Shown: positions 23,190-27,814 of the stretch, piece by piece
How the letters are laid out: each line of letters opens with the position of its first letter
Numbering within the stretch: position 1 is the stretch's first letter
Assembly (NCBI GenBank): GCA_002309345.1
Contig: DBWZ01000031.1
Coordinates: 242-28,055 of the forward strand
Direction of reading: 5' to 3'
Source of the DNA: Pseudobutyrivibrio sp. UBA1225
Lineage (GTDB): Bacteria > Bacillota > Clostridia > Lachnospirales > Lachnospiraceae
Length of the DNA: 27,814 nucleotides
Notes under the pieces: model-generated
Databases searched by the model: none
Seen by the model: the letters and a program-made list of their open reading frames with translations, nothing else
Told to the model about the DNA's origin: nothing
Position numbers and translations under genes: made by a program

Positions 23190-24413
23190 TTAACTTCTAT
23201 AATCAGCATTTATTTTGACGTAGTCATAGGTTAGGTCGCAGCCCCAAGCTGTGGCACTAGCTTGACCTTCGTTCATGTTAACTAATACGGTAACGGCGTC
23301 AGCCTTCATAATCTCTAGAGCCTTGTCCTCGTCGAAGACAATCGGTGTCCCCTTATGGAATACTTCAAGCTTTCCGTTGGCACTTTCGAAGAATAACTCC
23401 ACATTGTTTTGATCGAATTCAGCGCCAGAATAGCCCATAGCACATAGGAATCGTCCAAAGTTTGCATCGCATCCAAAGATAGCCGCCTTGGAAAGATTTG
23501 AACCAACAATTGCTCGTGATAATGTCTTGGCATCCTCCTTTGATTTGGCATTTATAACCTTTGCTTCAAAGAGCTTGCTTGCGCCCTCCCCATCAGCTGC
23601 CATGCGCTTCGCAAGTGTAATACAAACGTAGCTAAGAGCCTCTTTAAATGCATCATAATCAGCTCCCTTTGAAGTGATTTTTGCATTGCCAGCTAGACCA
23701 TTTGCCATACAAAGTAAAGTATCGTTTGTAGATGTATCGCCATCAACGGTAATCATGTTGAAGCTGTCTGCTACTACATCGCTAACAATCTCTTGTAAAA
23801 TTGCTTTATCAATATCTGCATCTGTGCCAATAAAAGCAAGCATCGTGCACATGTTTGGATGAATCATGCCTGAGCCCTTGCTCATGCCGCCGATTGTAAC
23901 TGTCTTGCCACCAAGCTCAACCTCAACAGCAATTTCTTTATTGACAGTATCTGTAGTCATAATAGCTTTGGATGCATCGGTACCAGCCAAGATGCTGTCA
24001 TCCAGCTTTGCGGACATGTCTTCAACTCCAGCTACGAGTTTATCAACTGGAAGCTGCATTCCAATAACTCCTGTAGATGCAACTGCCACAGAATCGAAAG
24101 GCACCCCCAGTGTCTTTTCAACACCCTTTGCTGTTGCTTCGCAGGCATCAAAGCCCTCTTGACCTGTGCAAGCATTGGCAATGCCTGAATTGATAACAAC
24201 CGCCTGCATTGGCTTGCCCGATTTTACGATATTCATATCCCACTGAACACAGGCAGCCTTTACAACGTTGCTTGTGAATGTACCGGCGCTGACGCATGGC
24301 TCAGTTGAATAAACCATGGCCATATCAGTACGATTTTGATATTTTATTCCTGCGGCAGTACTTGCAGCTTTAAATCCCTTGGCTGCTGTAATGCCTCCAT
24401 CGATTACCTTCAT
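23190..24413 (-). CDS. argJ: Glutamate N-acetyltransferase / ornithine acetyltransferase
   Basis: Moves the acetyl group from N-acetylornithine back to glutamate, making the arginine pathway cyclic. Some family members also acetylate glutamate from acetyl-CoA. The 407-aa proenzyme is cleaved before a nucleophilic Thr in HPNMCTML (Thr190), where most homologues have ATML, so Cys precedes the cut here. Other family stretches are VINSGIANACTG, SGAEF near the end and the closing CDLTYDYVKINADYRS. AAGGAG is well placed before the ATG. It lies between the GNAT gene (17 bp) and argB. Confidence 0.97.
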   Translation of the reverse strand: MKVIDGGITAAKGFKAASTAAGIKYQNRTDMAMVYSTEPCVSAGTFTSNVVKAACVQWDMNIVKSGKPMQAVVINSGIANACTGQEGFDACEATAKGVEKTLGVPFDSVAVASTGVIGMQLPVDKLVAGVEDMSAKLDDSILAGTDASKAIMTTDTVNKEIAVEVELGGKTVTIGGMSKGSGMIHPNMCTMLAFIGTDADIDKAILQEIVSDVVADSFNMITVDGDTSTNDTLLCMANGLAGNAKITSKGADYDAFKEALSYVCITLAKRMAADGEGASKLFEAKVINAKSKEDAKTLSRAIVGSNLSKAAIFGCDANFGRFLCAMGYSGAEFDQNNVELFFESANGKLEVFHKGTPIVFDEDKALEIMKADAVTVLVNMNEGQASATAWGCDLTYDYVKINADYRS

Positions 24414-24430
24414 ATATTTCTCCTTGTGGA

Positions 24431-24883
24431 TTAGCTATTAAATTTGATGATGTTCTCATCATTTAAAACGAAGTCGTAGGTGTTGAAATCCTCACGCTCT
24501 CGCCATCCTTCTGCATGCCAAAAATGATTTCCAAGTTCGTTTCCGGAAAATGCAACCAGTTGAATCTTGTTGATTCCCTCTTCCTTGAGGCGAATCATAG
24601 CTGCTGTAACCATGGCTTTTCCAATACCGTGATTACGATAATTCTCGTGCACGCATACATGATAAAAGCTGCCATGACGACCATCGTGCCCTGCAAGAAT
24701 GGAGCCAACAATTTTGCCATCTACAGTTGCCACAACTGAGGTGTTAGGATTTCTTTTGATGAACTTAAGGATACCCTCCTTGGAATCATCCAAAGAACGC
24801 ATTGCAAAACCATGGATAGATTTCCACAGACTAAACACCTCTTCATAATCATTTTCTGTCATTGTTCTAATTGAATATTTCAT
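24431..24883 (-). CDS. GNAT-family N-acetyltransferase inside the arginine operon
   Basis: A 150-aa single-domain acetyltransferase. The acetyl-CoA motif A reads HVCVHENYRNHGIGKAM, with the R/QxxGxG/A loop at Arg83-Gly88; motif B follows with FWHAEGWRERE. It has no amino acid kinase domain, so it is not a classical ArgA, and ArgD-type functions are covered by neighbours. Its position between argC and argJ, with a 17-bp gap to argJ and a 19-bp gap to argC, suggests co-transcription and a role with an amino acid or acyl substrate. A short N-acetylglutamate synthase is a reasonable guess but is not shown by the sequence. AAGGA lies eight bases before the ATG. Confidence 0.85.
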   Translation of the reverse strand: MKYSIRTMTENDYEEVFSLWKSIHGFAMRSLDDSKEGILKFIKRNPNTSVVATVDGKIVGSILAGHDGRHGSFYHVCVHENYRNHGIGKAMVTAAMIRLKEEGINKIQLVAFSGNELGNHFWHAEGWREREDFNTYDFVLNDENIIKFNS

Positions 24884-24902
24884 TAATCTTTTCCTTCAAC
24901 TG

Positions 24903-25955
24903 CTATGGAAACATTGGTGCGAAATCTAATCCCATTTTTTCATCTAACCCAAATAGTATATTCATGTTTTGAACAGCCTGGCCTGCAGCGCCCTTTACCA
25001 GATTATCAAGCGCACCCATCATAATGATGCGGCCTGTTCTCTCATCGATAACAAAACCTATATCTACAAAGTTGCTGCCCTCAACCCACTTGGTTTCTGG
25101 ACACTGACCATAGTCTAAAACACGAACGAAAAACTCGTTGTCATAGGCATCTTTGTATGCCTTCATTACTTCTTCTTTGGTAGGAAGCTTGCCATCTTTT
25201 TTAACAAGGCTTGCATATTCAGTGACTAAAATCCCACGATTCATAGGAACAAGATGTGGTGTGAAATTGATTGCAATCTCCTGTCCACAAGCATAGCCTA
25301 ACTGCTCTTCGATTTCTGGAGTGTGACGATGTGTTGCAACACCGTAAGCCTTGATGTTTTCATTTACTTCGCAGTAAAGATTTGGAATCTTTGCACCGCG
25401 ACCTGCACCTGAAGTACCAGACTTTGCATCTACAATAAGTGTAGATGGATCAATTAATCCAGCTTTTAACAGAGGATAGGCTGTAAGTATTGAACAAGTT
25501 GTATAGCAGCCAGGGTTAGCAATAAGTCTTGCTTCCTTCTCTTTGTCTCTATTGATTTCGCAGAGACCATAAACAGCCTCCTCTATAAACTGAGGGCTCT
25601 TGTGCTCGATGCCATACCACTTTTCATATGTAGCAACATCCTTGATTCTATAATCAGCAGACAAGTCAATAACCTTGCAGTTACTTAAAATATCTTCTGT
25701 TAAGACACCTGCCAAATAGCCCTGAGGTGTTGCTGTAAAAATAACATCCACCTGCTTTGAAAGCTCTGCTAAATTGTCATCCAAACATTTATCTTCTACT
25801 AAGGTAAACATGTTTCTATATATAGAAGCAAACTTTTCATCAACGTATGAGCGTGAACCATACCATACTATCTCAGCCTGTGGATGAGCGTAAAGTAATC
25901 TAACGATTTCTGCTCCTGCGTATCCTGTTGCTCCAATTATTCCTACCTTAATCAT
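24903..25955 (-). CDS. argC: N-acetyl-gamma-glutamyl-phosphate reductase
   Basis: NADPH-dependent reduction of N-acetylglutamyl phosphate to the semialdehyde. The 350-aa protein has the Rossmann start KVGIIGATGYAGAEIVRLL, the catalytic cysteine in IANPGCYTT (Cys150), GTSGAGRGAK and the HRHTPEIEEQL segment. An earlier in-frame ATG at 25973 would add MEGTTI but has no ribosome binding site; GGAAGGA sits about ten bases before the ATG at 25955. It is the first gene of its operon, behind a promoter overlapped by ARG-box-like sites. Confidence 0.97.
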   Translation of the reverse strand: MIKVGIIGATGYAGAEIVRLLYAHPQAEIVWYGSRSYVDEKFASIYRNMFTLVEDKCLDDNLAELSKQVDVIFTATPQGYLAGVLTEDILSNCKVIDLSADYRIKDVATYEKWYGIEHKSPQFIEEAVYGLCEINRDKEKEARLIANPGCYTTCSILTAYPLLKAGLIDPSTLIVDAKSGTSGAGRGAKIPNLYCEVNENIKAYGVATHRHTPEIEEQLGYACGQEIAINFTPHLVPMNRGILVTEYASLVKKDGKLPTKEEVMKAYKDAYDNEFFVRVLDYGQCPETKWVEGSNFVDIGFVIDERTGRIIMMGALDNLVKGAAGQAVQNMNILFGLDEKMGLDFAPMFP

Positions 25956-25995
25956 AATAGTTGTTCCTTCCATATATATAATCTGTGATTATTAA

Positions 25996-26046
25996 AATCC
26001 TTATTGATAATCTCAGGATTAAAATGTACTTATTGATTTTAGTACA
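25996..26046 (-). promoter_or_regulatory. Two short hairpins in the argC leader
   Basis: TGTACT/AGTACA (26025-26030 and 26041-26046) and AATCCT/AGGATT (25996-26001 and 26015-26020) lie in the predicted 5' untranslated region of about 140 nt. I see no known riboswitch, T-box core or leader peptide here. Confidence 0.35.
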
Positions 26047-26081
26047 ACGGTTACATGAAGTAAAGAAGTAGACCGTAAATT

Positions 26082-26130
26082 TATGAATTATTATTGCATA
26101 AATATACATCTATATTCATCATAATTCAAG
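26082..26130. promoter_or_regulatory. Two ARG-box-like sites (possible ArgR/AhrC operator)
   Basis: The 18-mers at 26113-26130 and 26082-26099 match the B. subtilis operator CATGAATAAAAATTCAAG at about 13 and 11 of 18 positions. Their centres are 31 bp apart, near three helical turns, and they straddle the argC promoter. Binding by ArgR would be expected to repress with arginine; the AT-rich background lowers certainty. Confidence 0.5.
26101..26129 (-). promoter_or_regulatory. argC operon promoter
   Basis: Minus-strand TTGAAT (26124-26129), 17-bp spacer, then TATATT (26101-26106). Confidence 0.65.
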
Positions 26131-26188
26131 GTTATTTTTAACAAAATTGATATTTATTCTCGAGATATGCATAATTTCCCACTTGAAT

Positions 26189-26216
26189 TTGTCACTTTAT
26201 TGTAGTACAGTATAAC
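26189..26216 (+). promoter_or_regulatory. argG promoter
   Basis: TTGTCA (26189-26194), 16-bp spacer, then TATAAC (26211-26216). A competing reading is TTGAAT (26183-26188), 17 bp, TACAGT (26206-26211). Confidence 0.65.
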
Positions 26217-26228
26217 CAATTCAGAGCC

Positions 26229-26267
26229 AACTATTCTTATATGGAAATGAACGGGTGATGAATAGTT
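26229..26267 (+). promoter_or_regulatory. Hairpin in the argG leader
   Basis: AACTATTC (26229-26236) pairs with GAATAGTT (26260-26267) across a 23-nt loop, ending about ten bases before the AGGAG ribosome binding site. Function unknown. Confidence 0.4.
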
Positions 26268-26290
26268 ACTATTAGAAAAGGAGAAATATT

Positions 26291-27514
26291 ATGGCACAGG
26301 AAAAAGTTGTACTTGCTTATTCAGGTGGTCTTGATACCACTGCTATTATTCCATGGCTCAAAGAAAACTACGGCTATGAGGTTATTTGCTGCTGTATCGA
26401 TTGCGGTCAGGGTGACGAGTTAGATGGTCTCTCAGAAAGAGCAAAGGCTTCAGGCGCAACTAAATTATATATTGAAGATATCGTTGACGAGTTCTGCGAC
26501 GATTACATCGTACCATGCGTACAGGCTGGCGCTATCTACGAAAACAAATACTTACTTGGTACTGCTATGGCTCGTCCAGGCATTGCAAAGAGACTCGTAG
26601 AAATCGCTCGCAAGGAAGGCGCAGTCGCAATCTGCCACGGTGCTACAGGAAAAGGTAACGACCAAATCAGATTCGAGCTTGGTATCAAAGCTCTTGCACC
26701 GGACATCAAGGTAATCGCACCATGGCGTAACGACAAATGGACACTTCAGTCACGTCAGGATGAAATCGATTACTGCAAGGCTCACGGTATCAATCTTCCA
26801 TTCTCTACAGATCAGTCATACAGCCGTGATAGAAACTTATGGCACATCAGCCACGAAGGTCTCGAGCTTGAAGATCCATCACAGGAACCAAACTACGAGC
26901 ACTTACTTATGCTCACTACACCACCTTCAAAGGCTCCAGACAAAGAAGAATACGTTACTATGACTTTCGAAAAGGGTATTCCTACTTCCGTAAATGGCAA
27001 GCAGATGAAGGTTTCAGATATCATCAGGGAGCTCAACGAAATCGGCGGAAGAAACGGAATCGGAATCATTGATATTGTTGAAAACCGTGTTGTTGGTATG
27101 AAATCTCGTGGCGTATACGAGACACCAGGTGGAACAATTCTTATGGAGGCACACGCTCAGCTCGAAGAGCTTTGCCTTGATCGTGCCACAATGGAAATGA
27201 AAAAAGAAATGGGCAACAAGCTTGCTCAGGTTTGCTACGAAGGCAAATGGTTCACACCACTTTGCGATGCTATCCAAGCATTCGTTAAATCAACACAGGA
27301 ATACGTTACCGGCGAAGTTAAATTCAAGCTCTACAAGGGCAACATCATCAAAGCCGGCACAACCTCACCATACTCTCTCTACTCAGAGAGCCTAGCATCA
27401 TTCACAACTGGCGACCTTTACGATCACCACGACGCAGAAGGCTTCATAACTCTTTGGGGCCTCCCACTAAAGGTTCGTGCAATGAAGATTCAGGAAAACA
27501 AAAACAAAAAATAA
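26291..27514 (+). CDS. argG: Argininosuccinate synthase
   Basis: Joins citrulline and aspartate using ATP. The 407-aa protein has the PP-motif AYSGGLDTTAI (9-19), CIDCGQGDEL, the citrulline/aspartate-binding segment CHGATGKGNDQIRFEL, and NLWHISHEGLELEDP. AGGAG precedes the ATG. It is transcribed divergently from argC and is followed by a strong terminator, so it is monocistronic; argH is not adjacent. A shared ArgR-type control with the argC operon is likely. Confidence 0.98.
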   Translation: MAQEKVVLAYSGGLDTTAIIPWLKENYGYEVICCCIDCGQGDELDGLSERAKASGATKLYIEDIVDEFCDDYIVPCVQAGAIYENKYLLGTAMARPGIAKRLVEIARKEGAVAICHGATGKGNDQIRFELGIKALAPDIKVIAPWRNDKWTLQSRQDEIDYCKAHGINLPFSTDQSYSRDRNLWHISHEGLELEDPSQEPNYEHLLMLTTPPSKAPDKEEYVTMTFEKGIPTSVNGKQMKVSDIIRELNEIGGRNGIGIIDIVENRVVGMKSRGVYETPGGTILMEAHAQLEELCLDRATMEMKKEMGNKLAQVCYEGKWFTPLCDAIQAFVKSTQEYVTGEVKFKLYKGNIIKAGTTSPYSLYSESLASFTTGDLYDHHDAEGFITLWGLPLKVRAMKIQENKNKK

Positions 27515-27527
27515 TCTTCAACCTCTC

Positions 27528-27554
27528 GGCCCCTAGCTAGTCTAGGGGCTTTTT
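27528..27554 (+). terminator. Intrinsic terminator of argG
   Basis: GCCCCTAG (27529-27536) pairs with CTAGGGGC (27542-27549) around a 5-nt loop and is followed by TTTTT. Confidence 0.92.
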
Positions 27555-27814
27555 CACGCCCTACTTCTACCCTCGCCCCCTCACTTTTATAGCTTCGCCA
27601 GCCCTGCCCCCTGGGGTCGTCCCGCTCCATGACTCTATTACAATTGAGCTAAGATTGCAGATTTTCTTAATGCTAAAATACCACCATCCGTGGGTGTACG
27701 TTCATCGATTTTACAATTCGAAAAGAATGTAGTTACTCTGACGGACACCTTTATAGATTTATAAAGGCTTCTCGAATCTTACTTAGGTTAATTGCTTCGC
27801 AAATACACTTGCTA
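27555..27814. other. Right-end region without a confident gene
   Basis: The first 80 bp are strongly C-rich on the plus strand (runs of CCCC and CCCCC at 27563-27625), unlike the AT-rich gaps elsewhere. A hairpin CCTTTATA-GATT-TATAAAGG lies at 27748-27767. A minus-strand frame ending in GGILALRKSAILAQL with stop at 27638-27640 is open for 46 codons but has no start. Another minus-strand frame enters from the right edge and stops at 27751 after 20 codons. I cannot identify either. Confidence 0.4.

Noticed and set aside
25956..25973. Earlier argC start
   Set aside because: No Shine-Dalgarno precedes it, and the GGAAGGA within this stretch serves the ATG at 25955.
25974..26100. T-box or arginine riboswitch in the argC leader
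   Set aside because: There is no T-box core (GGTGGNACC), no terminator with T-run, and the hairpins are short.
27555..27632. G-quadruplex on the minus strand
   Set aside because: The G-runs are separated by loops of up to about 20 bases, too irregular to support the claim without folding data.
27600..27660. tRNA-like D-arm on the minus strand (CTTAGCTCAATTG followed by AGAGTC)
   Set aside because: The D-stem resemblance is good, but I could not build an anticodon stem, a GTTCGA T-loop or an acceptor stem around it.
27638..27778. 46-codon open frame on the minus strand as a gene
   Set aside because: It lacks a start codon and ribosome binding site, and is short enough to occur by chance; listed only as a possible remnant.

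Overview
The window looks like a chromosomal stretch of a low-GC Firmicute of the Lachnospiraceae, probably close to Butyrivibrio or Pseudobutyrivibrio. That placement is an inference. It rests on the gene content (CIRCE-controlled hrcA-grpE-dnaK-dnaJ, T-box-controlled thrS, class II galT, an arginine cluster with argJ), on AT-rich intergenic DNA with strong AGGAGG-type ribosome binding sites, and on protein sequence character. Almost everything is conserved housekeeping. No transposase, integrase, phage gene, CRISPR array, rRNA or convincing tRNA is visible.

Layout. 1-674 (-): the N-terminal part of galT, cut by the window edge. 838-5939 (-): heat-shock operon hrcA-grpE-dnaK-dnaJ, read from a promoter with a perfect CIRCE operator and closed by a terminator. 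6147-9153 (+): lepA-hemW, divergent from hrcA. 9177-9354: a run of hairpins ending in a two-way terminator shared with rpsT. 9367-13437 (-): rpsT on its own promoter, a PilZ-domain protein, holA, and thrS behind a complete T-box leader. 13861-20921 (-): comEA-like lipoprotein, response regulator, sensor kinase, GerMN lipoprotein, comEC, and then a separately promoted lipoprotein of unknown function. 21084-25955 (-): argC, a GNAT acetyltransferase, argJ, argB, argD. 26291-27514 (+): argG, divergent from argC across a control region with ARG-box-like sites. 27555-27814: no confident gene.

How the genes work together. HrcA with CIRCE controls the DnaK-DnaJ-GrpE chaperone cycle. The arg genes cover N-acetylglutamate to N-acetylornithine to ornithine (argB, argC, argD, argJ) plus citrulline to argininosuccinate (argG). 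argF and argH are not here, and the GNAT protein is a candidate for priming the acetyl cycle. The comEA/comEC block combines two DNA-uptake-type proteins with a WalRK-like two-component pair and a GerMN lipoprotein, so it is a cell-surface cluster.

The less ordinary signals are non-coding. They are multi-hairpin intergenic segments (dnaK-dnaJ, grpE-dnaK, hemW-rpsT), one of them bounded by 39-bp palindromic direct repeats exactly 120 bp apart; a second exact copy of the T-box switching arm downstream of the thrS terminator; and a hairpin that hides the comEA ribosome binding site. I did not find a clear previously undescribed protein system.
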